Shown here: positions 13,001 through 24,164 of the stretch, one piece after another
Numbering within the stretch: the first letter of the stretch is position 1
How the letters are laid out: every line of letters begins with the position of its first letter
Source: Ziziphus jujuba
Lineage: Eukaryota; Streptophyta; Magnoliopsida; Rosales; Rhamnaceae
NCBI RefSeq assembly: GCF_031755915.1
Contig: NC_083382.1
Span: 9,636,001-9,700,000, forward strand
Reading direction: 5' to 3'
DNA length: 64,000 nucleotides
Translations under genes and position numbers: made by a program
Notes under the pieces: generated by a model
The model's database searches: none
The model's input: the letters and a program-made list of their open reading frames with translations, nothing else
Told to the model about the DNA's origin: nothing

Positions 13001-13197
13001 AGATTGATAACGATGTGAAGAGACATGAAGTTGAAAAGCTTGTGAGAGAGTTAATGGAGGGAGACAAGGGTAAGAAAATGAAAAGCAAAGCCTTGGAATG
13101 GAAGAAACTTGTGGAACATGCCACTGGTCCCAATGGTTCGTCGTCTATAAACTTAGATAGGTTGGTGAACCAAGTGCTTTTAAAGAATCAAAATTAG
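10010..13197 (+). CDS. UGT gene B: UGT85A-like UDP-glycosyltransferase, two exons
   Basis: Exon 1 is 10010-10538 and exon 2 is 12263-13197; the 1724-bp intron is phase 1 and GT-AG, with acceptor CACATATGCAG. The product is 487 residues. His23 and Asp130 are the predicted catalytic pair. The His lies in TQSHIK, where the Gly of the usual GHI motif is Ser, as in C and D. The PSPG box is about 364-407, with AEQ at its end. By hand count it differs from gene C at 25 positions (about 95% identity). The intron is five times longer than that of C, partly because of a solo LTR at 11521-11886. A (TA)n tract starts just after the stop codon, and AATAAA lies at 13315-13320. It probably glucosylates a small hydroxylated metabolite; the acceptor is not predictable. 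Confidence 0.95.
11521..11886 (-). mobile_element. Solo LTR inside the intron of gene B
   Basis: On the minus strand the 366-bp element starts TGTTGGAG and ends ATCATCCA, giving TG...CA ends. It is flanked by a perfect 5-bp target duplication, CACAA, at 11516-11520 and 11887-11891. A TATAAATACC-like core promoter lies inside on the minus strand. No internal retrotransposon sequence is present, so this is most simply an LTR left by recombination between the two LTRs of a full element. It is absent from the short intron of gene C. Confidence 0.8.
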
Positions 13198-13624
13198 AAG
13201 CTATATATATATATATATATATATAAAGTGAAAGAAATGGCATATATCTAACTAACTAGTCTGCTTTCTTTATTATTAAGCATGGAATTTTCCTTTTTAT
13301 ATATTTCAAGGCGTAATAAATTTAGAATATTTGTATTTGGTTATTAAATAAATAAAAATGATGTGTATATGCTTTATTCCTGGTTTTATAACCGTTTTTA
13401 TTTAATAACAAATAACATGACGTGCTTATTAATTATAAAAATAATATAATATTATAATGTATAAATTAGTATATTTAATACTTGGAAAGTAAAATTTTAA
13501 GCTAAAAATATACTTTATTATAGATATATTTTTTTAAAAAGAAAAAGAGAGAAAAACTGGGAAAAAAAATGGCAGAAAAGTAAATTTGGAATGATGAGAA
13601 CTTAAAATTGATAAGGATAAAGGT
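13198..13624 (+). repeat. Duplicated 3' flank of gene B, first copy
   Basis: This flank carries the (TA)n tract, CTGCTTTCTTTAT, ATTATATTATTTTT-type blocks and AAAATGATGTGTA, all matched downstream of gene C at 24165-24640. It shows that the B/C duplication extends beyond the coding sequence. Confidence 0.75.
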
Positions 13625-13930
13625 TGGCCGTCAGTCAAAGAGATAATAGAGAATAGCAGGAAAGGAAAGAAATAATAAGGAAGGATTCAAGTATGAAAAG
13701 GAATCCATCAAAGGAAAATATCTCTCCGTTGGTTATTGAGTTGACTTGCTGCACAAGGCAACTTTCTCATACGAGGCAATTTATTTGGAGGCTTTAATAT
13801 TCTTTATTAGCTTTCTGATATTTGTATATCCTTTACATTATTGTATATCAGAGTTTATTTTAAAAACTTGTGTAATCATCAGTGTAAAACCAACACGATT
13901 GAATCAATCAATAGCTATTTAATTTCTTCA
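13625..13930 (+). mobile_element. Probable solo LTR in the 3' flank of gene B
   Basis: The 306-bp stretch begins TGGCCGTCAG and ends ATTTCTTCA. It sits between AAGGT on the left and AAAGT on the right, an imperfect 5-bp target duplication. The matching flank of gene C reads straight through here (ATAAAGTTGATAG), which supports insertion into B after the duplication. No coding sequence is present. Confidence 0.5.
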
Positions 13931-13954
13931 AAAGTACCATTAATTGTTATTTCT

Positions 13955-14280
13955 TTATTATTAAGAATTAAATTTTCCTTTTTATATATTTGAAGAAGTA
14001 ATAAATTTGGAATATTTCTATTTTGATCAGTAAATATTAATAAATAAAAAGTATGTGTTTTATTCCTGATTTTGTAAAATATAATGAATAAAATGATGTG
14101 CTTATTGATTTTAAAAATAATATAATATTACAATGTATAGATTAGTGTATTTTATTATATATATAGTTTAAACTTAAAAAATATACTTAAAAAAGTCACT
14201 TTAAATTAAAGTCACTTCAAATTTACATTTTGGAATCTTATGCAACATCTAGAAATATTAATCAAGCATCTTATTTTGAC
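13955..14280 (+). repeat. Second copy of the UGT 3' flank, without a gene
   Basis: It repeats the 13265-13500 flank (TTTCCTTTTTATATATTT, GATGTGCTTATT, AATAATATAATATTA) and continues into CTTATGCAACATCTAGAAAT, which is also found downstream of gene C at about 25115. No UGT coding remnant accompanies it. Confidence 0.65.
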
Positions 14281-14392
14281 TAGGAATAGAAAAAGACTAA
14301 TGATTAAAAAAAACAAATGACATTGGTAACAAGAAGACATTACTTTTCAAACTTTGATCTACAGCTGTCTGAAAAGTAGTAGTTCGAGATCA

Positions 14393-15290
14393 TCATGTGG
14401 GAATAAACCAAAAGCAACGAGTATTAGTAGGCTGTAAATCAGTAGTCTTGATGCTGTATAATTCATCCCTTGATGTAGATTCATCTTTTTTGAATTTGTC
14501 CACTCCTATACCACGACCATTACTCCATCTATTCAATCATCTGTAAAATATATTGAATTTTCTTGGCATTCAGGAAAATCCAAGATAGTTACCGATATGG
14601 ATTCGTTTTCATTTATGAAAATAACTCTGTCCGACAAAGTCTTCACATTAACCACTTTTCCGCATTGAAATCCATCTTGAAAACAATAAATTGAACCGAT
14701 GAGTATTTAAATATTATTACAGGCCGACAAAATTCAACAACCCGCAACACCAATAAAACCTACCCCAAGAATGATTCCACCAAATAAGGTTTAAGTACTG
14801 TATGAGTTCTATCGGGACAAGGACTAACATAGTTTCAATATGATCTATTCAATGTTTCAAGTGGTGTACAATATTTAACATGCTTAATTATCCTTGGAAT
14901 ATTAGAAACACCCTGGAAATTGCAAATATCTAGTGCTTCTTTTTTAGATAGAGCTTGTAACTGACCACTACTGTGGCCTAATATATCATAGTAATTATCC
15001 TTATCGCAAAATTGTTTCCATTTGTTGTCTCTGTACTTGCAGAAGGCAAGATTTTTTGCCATTCTAAACATTACCACAACTATAAAATTCTTGCCGTGAG
15101 ATGGGTCGGACAAAAGCATGGCTTTGTGGATATAAAACTTGGGAAACTCAGGGTTTCTGTCTGGATTGGTATAGAGATGATGATTACGATACTGCGGTGT
15201 CATTGCAAGTTGGATTCTTACTCGCGAAATTGAATTAAGAAGATGAAGATTCAATCTAGCGTCCAAAATAACCAACCACGTTTCTGCCAT
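14393..15290 (-). pseudogene. F-box/KIB1-4 (SKIP23-like, DUF295) beta-propeller pseudogene
   Basis: An uninterrupted frame at 15290-14835 contains blocks typical of the family: WLVILD and HLLN near the start, then FYIHKAMLLSD, VVVMF and DNKWKQF. Further along the minus strand come LVES, WLMV/NVKTLSDR, VIFINENESISV, DFPECQENSIYFTDD and a C-terminal FWFIPT before a TGA at 14395-14393. The intact family has an N-terminal F-box and about 380 residues. Here the F-box is missing, and frameshifts plus at least one stop (after FTDD) break the rest. The N-terminal edge abuts a copia gag fragment at about 15288. Family members act in SCF ubiquitin-ligase complexes; this copy cannot make a full protein. 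Confidence 0.8.
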
Positions 15291-17211
15291 CCAATTCTCC
15301 TAATACATCAGAGGTCAATCTTGTGCGCACTCATCTGATTACTGCATCACCGTTTCCCAACACAATACTCAAACTTGATGCAGGTAACTTTCTGATCTGG
15401 AAGCTTCAAATCCTGCCGATTCTCAGAGGCCATAAGCTGGATAAATTTGTACTCAAAGATGAGTCACCATTTATGCAAGAAATTTGTGCCTAGAGTGCGA
15501 AATTAACGAAGAGATTCTCAATTGTTACTCTTCGGAACAGCAGCTCTGGATTCTACGGGATCAATTACTTCAAGGTTGGATTGTAGCAGCAAGTTTACCT
15601 TCTATAGCTGGTTGGTGATAGGTTTGAAGACTTCTCGTCGAATTTGGAGAGTTCTTTCGCTTCCAAATCAAGGATGAACTTGCTGCAGATGCGAATTCAT
15701 TTGCAGAATATGAAGACGGGATCAGACAATATAGCTTCATATTTCTTGAAGATGAAGCCTGCAGCCGATCAAATGGCAGTTGGAGGAGGTTTTGCTCCAG
15801 AAGAAGATCTTGTTTCCTACATCTTAGGAGGTCTTGGACCAAAGTATGAAATGCTAATAGTCAGTCAGAAAACGCGTTCTATACTCCCAAGTCTTCCTTA
15901 CTATGAAAATCGTCTTGAAGCTCAAAATTGTTCTGGTGTGATGAATTTTATACCAAATCTTTCAAGCTCTTCAGCGAATCTGGTTTGGTCAGATCTGTTA
16001 CATCGCAAAATTTTTTATTTACCCTCAAATTCTGTGCCTAATTTTACCTCTGTGTTTACTGCCACACAAGAGCACTCTATTACAGTTAGTTTTTCTTCCT
16101 TTGTAACTGCCACAAATGCTTCTAATGCATTAAATGACTTTGCTGCCTCCAAATCTAAAAGCAAGAATAAATTTAGAAATGGAAGACTTCAATGTCAAAT
16201 TTGTAAAATGAATGGGGCACACTGCTGATGTTTGCTATTTTAGACATAGCAAATCCCCTCAATCTGTGACAGGTTCAACTGTACCACCATTTGCTATGAG
16301 CAATCTGCTTCAATTTTCAGGATATGGGGCATCATCACCTTTCAATATGGTACATCATTTAACAATCAGTTTAGGCAGCCAATGAGAAATTCAGCCTATG
16401 TGTTACCAAGTTTAGTACCATCAACTGGTCGCACTTTCATTCCAACTATGCCACCATGGCATCCTTACCCAGGACCAGTTTCACAGATTGTTTCATCCTC
16501 ACAGATTGAATCACCAAGAGACAATAAGTCTTCTGAGAACCGTTCAGCACTCTTTACTACTCCTCTCTTGGTTGGAGACCCAAATTGGTATCTTGACAGT
16601 GGGGCTACAAATCATGTAGCAGCTATAGGTACTAGCTTACTCCAACACTTTGATTACAATGGTAAGAACAAGTTATTGACAGGAAATGGTCAAGGTATTA
16701 ATACTGTTGGCATTGGTAATACCATAGTTACTTGTAAAATCTGGTTATTCAATACTTCTTAAAAATATTCTAATTGTTCCTACAATTGCTAAGAATTTAC
16801 TTAGTATTTCAAGGTTGACTTGTGATAATAATAATTGTGGTGGAATTTCATGCTAACTATTGCTTGCTTAAGGATAAGCAGCTGGGAGTGATTGTTCTTA
16901 AAGGAATTTTTGATGCTGGACTGTACAAATTGGAGTTGTCCTGGTCAAACTCGGCTATGATTAAAGACGATGCTAGTAAAAAGAAGTTTTATCCCTTTCA
17001 ACAGGTTAACGCCACTGAGTTTTCCAATAAGAAGCCTCTATATAACCAACAAGTTGCAGATGCTGGACTTCAAGCTCATTCTCTTTCTAAAATGAAGACT
17101 TGTGATAACCAGTCAGCTTCTTGGAGTTGTTTTCCGTTTAAATTTGGATTGTTCTCCAAAAGATTAGAACTACTTAACTATTTTCACGGGATGTTATCCA
17201 ATACCATTTGA
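15288..17211 (+). mobile_element. Truncated Ty1-copia fragment: gag, zinc knuckle, protease
   Basis: The gag start region (ILKLDAGNFLIWK at about 15360-15400) and the UBN2-type gag core (15644-15940) are followed by a CQICKMNG zinc-knuckle start near 16193, broken by a frameshift. Next comes the retroviral-type aspartic protease with WYLDSGATNHV near 16590, then a pre-integrase piece up to about 17211. Integrase, reverse transcriptase and both LTRs are absent. Stops near 15490 and between the open stretches show that it is dead. Confidence 0.85.
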
Positions 17212-17414
17212 AAATTAATGTTTGGTAATAATTATACTAGTGAAATTTTTATGTTGTAACAATTAATTAACTATTCAAAATAATTTATTTTTTCATATTA
17301 TTTATATTCACAATTCACATTTCTATTACAAATAGCTAGAAGTTTATTATTCTATATAGAATTTTAATCTTAAAACATAAACAAAAATAATAATAATAAA
17401 ACAAATCTATTGTT

Positions 17415-17563
17415 GTCATGTCAGCAAATGAATATTATATAAAGGAGGATTATTATAGGTATTAGTCACGTTAGCAATGAATATTATATAAATGAGGATT
17501 ATTATAGGTATTAGTCATGTTAGCAATGAATATATAATATTAATGAGGATTATTATAGGTGTA
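17415..17563 (+). repeat. Three tandem ~50-bp units upstream of gene C
   Basis: Units at 17415-17464, 17465-17513 and 17514-17563 each contain a GTCAYGTYAGCAA start and a GGAGGATTATTATAGGT-like core. The equivalent place upstream of gene B (8381 onward) has a single unit, so the array expanded in C or shrank in B. Confidence 0.75.
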
Positions 17564-18489
17564 CTAATACCTAGCACTCTTTCATATATTAGTTAAAGCA
17601 GAGTCATTTCTTAGCTCTGCATATTTTTTCACTTGAAAAAAATTGACATTCATCGATGGTGGAACAAAATAAAATTTTAATTTTAAAAAATAGAAAATAA
17701 ATTAAATTGTCACTTCAAATACTTGTAACAGGTTCTATTGGTCATAAAGTGACAATATCTTTAATCCATGGCGGAGCCATAAATGTTAGGGTGGGGGTGG
17801 GAAATAAATTTATTATTTATAAAAAACTAATAGTTAAATTTACTTAAGAGTATAAGTTTTTGTACTTTCTTTGCATATTTATTTTATCCATTGAGGTTGA
17901 CTGCCATTCGTATTTATGACCATCCCTATTTATGATTAAACAGTTGTTACTTCGAGATATTTTGGATGGAGGAAATATATTATTTGATATCTCGAGCTAA
18001 TAACTTTCAAATCATAAATATAAGGGATATTTTTATCCAAATAAATATAAGTGGATATATATATATATATATATATAATCTTTTTTATAATCATAGAGTT
18101 GAGATCAAATTAATTTTATAAATATAAAAATGTTATAATTTAATAAAAGTGCAGTTAAATATTTTGTTGTCTAACATAAAATATGCAATTCTCAATTAAT
18201 CAAGTGTTATTTTTCCTTTATTAGGATAGAACGTGTAAACAATTTAACTTGATATTTAAATATTTTGGCTTTAACAAAAAGGTATTCACGTCGTTTATAT
18301 ATCTACAAGTTCATAGATGTTGTAATAATTCTAAAAAAAAAATTTACAAATAACTTTATGTAAATATTTTGTGACATCTTAAGCTTTCAATGTAATATAC
18401 AATAATTTTTTTGCAATATACACATAATTATTATATTGTGGAGACAAAGTTCCTTAACATGAGTTCTAAAAAAAAAAAAAAAAATTATG
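17564..18489. other. Duplicated and AT-rich spacer upstream of gene C
   Basis: The first 250 bases match 8450-8705 upstream of gene B. The remainder is AT-rich with a (TA)n tract at about 18056-18076 and no recognisable gene. Confidence 0.55.
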
Positions 18490-19230
18490 ACTAGATAGAG
18501 TATAACACCTCACTTTCATTGACAGACTTATTATTCTTTACCGATATTGTCTCTAATTTAATCACCGCACTTGATATGAAATTTGTTCAGAACTTCTCAA
18601 AGGGTCACCCAATTTTAGACCATTCATACATGAGCATTTTTAACTTTGAAATTTTTTTAAACCTTGAAATAAACTACTCTGAAAATGTTTCAACTCTATG
18701 GGAGTGATTATAATTACATTTAAATTATTTTCTATACCACAATCGAGAAATGTAAGATTAGACATCGGATAGCCTATTAGTGCCTTCTTGTGCCCACCCA
18801 CATTGGTTGTCATAAGCCATTCTGTTGGAATCCAGCATTTTCCCTAGCACACTTCTGGCTAAGCATAGATTTTGATACCATCTGTAATATTCTCCTCCAT
18901 TAACAGACTTATCACTCTTTACTGATATTGTCTCCATTTTAATCATTGTATTCAATATGAGGTTTTTGTTTAAATTTTCCCAAGAGATTGCTCATACTTA
19001 AACTGTTTTTGCTTGAGCACTTTTAATTGCAGAATTCTTTCGAATCTTAAAGTCAACCATTCTGAAAAATGCCTCGATATTATGAAAATGACTATTGTTA
19101 CATTTGAATAATACAACACATAGGCAATATAAGATTGAACAATAGATAATCTGTCAGTGCTTTGACCCAGCCATATTGGTCATCACATAAAGGTTATTCC
19201 AATATAGGGTATCCTTAATAAAGGTTTTAT
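18490..19230. repeat. Relative of the 7440-8160 repeat
   Basis: Two units share CATTGACAGACTTATTA or TTAACAGACTTATCA, TTTACYGATATTGTCTC and a TTTTGATACCATCTGTAAT boundary. Their arrangement matches that of the 7440-8160 repeat. No coding capacity is visible. Confidence 0.55.
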
Positions 19231-22200
19231 TGTATATATACATACACATGTTTATTTTCTTTGAAATGAATGAAACAAACATAGTAGGAGAGTTAATTTT
19301 TGTTTTTATTTGTCAATGTAATGGCAAAACACTCGTGATCTCATACTTTATCCCCATTTGATAAATCAAAATACTAGTAGGAATTTAATTTCTTTGGAAA
19401 AAGAACAACTTTTTTATGTTTGAGCATTAATTTTTATGTGGGAAAATGTGAGTCTAGGGAATTAGTTTCCACATATGTAGAAAAGTACAGGAGAAAAGTC
19501 AGAAAACTATTTCCACATATGAAAGAATAATTTTAAAAATATCTGAAAATTAATTTTAGTTTTTTTTTTATAAAATAAAAATTTATCCTTGATTTACTAC
19601 ACAAAACTAAATTTAATTATTTATAAGTTTTAACCGTTCTATTATTCACTAAACATAATAAGAGAAAAACTAATGCCCTCGAAACTGAAATGGATGTATT
19701 TAATTTAGAGTTTAATGGATTTAAAATGAGTTATATATTTTAAAGTATTTTATGAATTGTTATAGAATTCCGTATATTTCATGAGAAATTTATAAAAATC
19801 CAACGAAATCTTTGGGATTAATGCTGGATTTCATATTGATAATTTTCTCCACAATTTCACTATTAAAATCCTTTCAAATCCATTAAAATCCATCATTTTT
19901 TAAAATCTTTTAAAATCATTAACTTTTTTAATACCACTAGATTTTTACAAAAAAAAAAATCTATAAAATTCTAATTAAATACATCTGGATTTTAATAAAC
20001 TTCGATAAAATATATTAAAATATGAATTGAATATCATTAGACTTATATAGATTCTTTTAAAATCTAAATCAAATATCTTTAAATTTTTAAATATATTTAA
20101 ATCCTTCAAACTTTAAATTGGATAAACCCCTTTAAATTTCTTAGTTTCGAAAATTATTTTCCTTTCAAACTTCAACACTTTCAAAATTGAACCTTTATAA
20201 CAAGTTTTATTTAAGAGAAAAATTTAGTTGTTTGTTTATTTTTTTGATGGACCATGAGATTATAACGTAAATGATTGTTTACATATATCTAAATGATAAA
20301 TTAATTAATTTTCTAACTTATCTTTTCAATTATTTTAATGCTAACTGTAACATCCCACATCGGTTGGAGAGGGGCACGAAACGGTCTTTATAAGGCTGTG
20401 GATACCTCTCCCTTCAGGACGCGTTTTGTAGCAAAACCCTGAGGCCAGGGGGGAGAGAGGGTTCACCAATAATTACAAACTCGAAGGGTTTGTTTGGTGA
20501 CTTAATATAAATGGCAGCACAGTATTAATATAACACTGGTCTTGTTTGCGAGATAATACATGCAAATCAAGGCGTATTAATGAAAATCGATACAAGATTA
20601 TTATTATTATTATTTTAAGATGGGTTAAGAGATTGTAATACATATGATTGATCATCTATATTTAAATGACAAAATCAATTAATTTTTAACTTATTATTTC
20701 AATTATTTTAAAAAGGACTAATAGATAATTATATATATATTTTTTCTTTATATTAGATAATTACAAATTTAAAGGCATGTTTGGTGACTTATACAAATGG
20801 CGGCACAGGATTAATATAATACTAATTTTGTTTAACAGTTTAGCAGAAGAAAACCACTCAGCCTTCACATCTGTGGATCCGAAAATTGATATTTGAATTT
20901 TGACAAGCTCTATTATTATCTCGGATAGTTTCATATTGCAATGCCATATGGTAAAGAGCTACGGTCTGATGATATTACCAAGAGGTTTCTTTTTTTTTTT
21001 TTTTCATAGAAAAAAAACCTCATTTCGTTTGGCCATATTAATGCACGCAAATCAAGGTGTATTAAAGAAGATTGGTAATGGATTATTATTATTATTATTA
21101 TTATTATTTTGAAAGATAAGTTAGAAGATTATATGATTGGTCATATATATTTAAATCACAAAACAATTTATTTTTTAATTTTTTATTTACTATTTTAACT
21201 ATTTTAATGATGATGAATTAATGATTACAAACTTTTGTTATATATTATTAGATAATTGCAAATTGTAAGTTTGTACAAGTCGCAGCACAGTATTAATATA
21301 AATTACGTTGGGCCATATAATACAGGCAAATAGAGGCATATTAAAGCAACTCGGGCCCACTCCATTTTGCATCATCACCAGCACTACCAGACCCCCGCGA
21401 GGGGAGGCGTCTCCCATGTACAAGGCAAATCTTTTATTTTTATTTTATTTTTTTAACTGATTTTTCTCTCTGCTGCTCCTTTTCTTTTTCCCTTTTGTTA
21501 TCTTTTTATTTTTCGTTTTTGTTTTTATTTTTCTTATTTTTCTTGCTTAGTATAATAAAACCCATAAACAACTATAAAATTTTATGCAAATATTCTTAAT
21601 TTTCAATTTTTTTGATGTTAAACTTTCCAACACTTATTTCAATGATTAATATTGTTTAACTTTAAACAATGTAAATATTATCATGAATTACAATAAAATA
21701 ACTCAATTTAGTTTATTATGAGTAATGTAATTATTTAAAATAATTAAGTGGACAATGATAAAAGATCAATTTTTATATTTTTAATAATGTAAATCCTTTA
21801 TTATAATTCTACACCAAACAATATATAATATTAATGTAGTATAATCTAATGCACTACAATCTAATTTAATATAGTACAATATTATTCACATAATATATTC
21901 TAATATAATACAATTCAATTTCATATAATACGATAAAACTAATACAATAAAATTTTACCTTCTAAATATATTCTAAATGGCCAAATATGTAAAATATAAA
22001 AAAAAAATCTAAAATATATTTAAATGCATAAGGTTAAAAAAGTCAGACCCCTCAGGCCTAACAGTAGCAGCGCCCCTGCTTTTAAAATCATCATTATTAT
22101 TGTTTTTCTTTCCTTTATTTCCAAATGTGTATAAAAATCGCTCACCTTGATTTTAAAAAAAAAATTAAAAAAAAAATAAAGGTAGCTAAACATCACTCAT

Positions 22201-22324
22201 CGATCCCATCATAAAACAAATGGGTGGTTGAATTTTAATTACATGTTTCCATTAATTAAGATGTATTATTAAAGTTGCGAAAAAAAAAAATAATAATAAA
22301 AGACAAAGATGATACGAATTTGCC
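19231..22324. repeat. Repeat-rich 5' flank of gene C
   Basis: At least three diverged units lie between about 20260 and 21345, marked by GCASCACAGTATTAATATA-like blocks near 20517, 20801 and 21283 and by GCAAATCAAGGCGTATTAA-like blocks near 20563, 21048 and 21327. Gene B has one unit at 9330-9720. A (TTA)n tract lies at about 21085-21109. No gene is visible; the open frames are short and low-complexity. Confidence 0.6.
20348..20468 (-). mobile_element. Truncated TGTAAC-type element, opposite orientation
   Basis: It contains ATCCCACATCGGTTGGAGAG, the reverse complement of the TCCAACCGATGTGGGAC end of the 4360-5753 units, followed by CTTTATAAGGC. It interrupts one of the repeated units upstream of gene C, so it inserted after those units multiplied. 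The exact ends and target duplication are unclear. Confidence 0.7.
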
Positions 22325-22332
22325 TATAAAAT
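22325..22332 (+). promoter_or_regulatory. Putative TATA box of gene C
   Basis: TATAAAAT lies 44 bases upstream of the start codon, in the same context and spacing as in gene B. Confidence 0.65.
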
Positions 22333-22368
22333 GAAATGCTTAGAATACGCTCCCTCCAATCAAGAAAG

Positions 22369-24164
22369 ATGGGTTCCATTACAGCAGCTAATAAGAAACC
22401 TCATGCCGTATTCATCCCCTACCCAACTCAAAGCCACATAAAAGCATTGCTTAAACTGTCAAAGCTCCTCCACCATAGAGGTTTTCACATAACCTTTGTC
22501 AACACCGACTTCAATCACCGCCGTTTCCTTAAATCTCAAGGCCCAAACTCCCTCGATGGCTTGCCGGGTTTTCGATTCGAAGCCATTCCCGATGGCCTGC
22601 CGCTATCTGAAGAAGATGCCACCCAGGACATCACTCTTCTTTGTCAATACATTAGAAAAAGATCAATGGTTGCTCCATTTCTTGAACTTCTTACCAAGCT
22701 CAATCACAAAGCAACCACTTCCAACATTGATCCGCCAGTGACTTGTATCGTCTCCGACGGCCTCATGCTGTACACCACCGAAGTTTCTGAAAAAATTGGA
22801 GTTCCAGACTTGAAGTTCTTTCCTTTCTCTGCTTGTGGTTTCATGGGGTTCAGACACAGTCGCACTCTTATGGAGAAAGGAATTATACCACTCAAAGGTT
22901 GGTTGAATTACTATTTTCGGTTTTTTGTTTTATATTAAGAAGGAAAAAAAAAAAAAAAAAAAAAAACCCACCCTTAAGCTAGTAAGAAGGGATTATTATT
23001 ACATTTATATATGTCCGACAGCGTTTTTGACTTCTTTAGGTCGTTACTTGTGTAGAGTACAGAAGTTATCAAATTTTGAATTCTAGACCTTGCAGATCGT
23101 TGACTCTAATATATTTTACCAACTTCAATTACTTTTTTTTTATTTTTTTATTTTTTTTTATCGATTATCATTATATTTATATTTTCTCAGCACATATATA
23201 TAATCTTGATTATTGTTGCACATATGCAGATGAAGCCTGTTTAACGAATGGATTTCTGGACACGGTTATCGATTGGATTCCGGGATTCGAAGGCATACGT
23301 TTGAAGGATTTTTCATCCTTCATTCGAACAACAAATCCAAATGAAACTCTGCTCGACTACTCTTCCACAACAACCGTGGGACTTGAGAAAGCTTCAGCTC
23401 TCATCTTGCATACTTTCGATGCTTTGGAGTCACATGTTCTGAAGGCAGTCTCATCTATGTATCCCCATACCTACGCCATCGGTCCTCTCCAACTTCTTCT
23501 CGATCGCATACCGGAAAACTCATCGAAACAAGTCGGATACAGTCTCTGGAAAGAAGACACTGAGTGTCTCAAATGGCTCGACACGAAGCCACCGAACTCG
23601 GTCCTTTATGTGAATTTCGGAAGCATAGCCGTGACGACGCCGAAGCAGCTCGTGGAGTTTGGTATGGGGCTTGCGAATAGCAAGCAGAACTTCTTGTGGA
23701 TAATTAGGCCCGATTTGGTCGCCGGAGAATCTGCCATTTTGCCGGCGGAGTTCGCGGCGGAGACTAAAGAAAGAGGGAAAATAGCAAGCTGGTGTCCACA
23801 AGAGCAGGTCCTGAACCATCCTTCGGTTGGAGGGTTTTTGACACACTGTGGCTGGAATTCAATCGTTGAGAGTTTGTCTGCCGGAGTTCCCATGCTGTGT
23901 TGGCCATTTTTCGCCGAGCAGCAAACGAATTGCAGATACAGTTGCGTCGAATGGGAGGTTGGCATGGAGATTGATAACGATGTGAAGAGAGATGAAGTTG
24001 AAAAGCTTGTGAGAGAGTTAATGGAGGGAGACAAGGGTAAGAAAATGAAAAGCAAGGCCATGGAATGGAAGAAACTTGTGGAACATGCTACTAGTCCCAA
24101 TGGTTCTTCGTCCATAAACTTAGATAGGTTGGTGAACCAAGTGCTTTCAAAGAATCAAAATTAG
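22369..24164 (+). CDS. UGT gene C: UGT85A-like UDP-glycosyltransferase, two exons
   Basis: Exon 1 is 22369-22897 and exon 2 is 23230-24164; the intron is 332 bp, phase 1, with the CACATATGCAG acceptor shared with B. The ATG at 22369 is chosen over an in-frame upstream codon because MGSI aligns with gene B. The product is 487 residues, with His23 (in TQSHIK), Asp130 and the PSPG box at about 364-407 ending AEQ. It is the sister of gene B: 9 replacements in exon 1 and 16 in exon 2, including Asp67 to Gly in the otherwise constant LPDF motif. A (TA)n tract follows the stop, and AATAAA lies at 24258-24263. It is predicted to be a cytosolic glucosyltransferase of unknown acceptor. Confidence 0.95.

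Noticed and set aside
12553..13133. Long antisense open frames opposite exon 2 of gene B (and at 23520-24115, 30922-31242, 49286-49525 in the paralogs)
   Set aside because: They recur in the paralogs only because the sense coding sequence is conserved. They have no recognisable domains and carry reverse-translated PSPG sequence.
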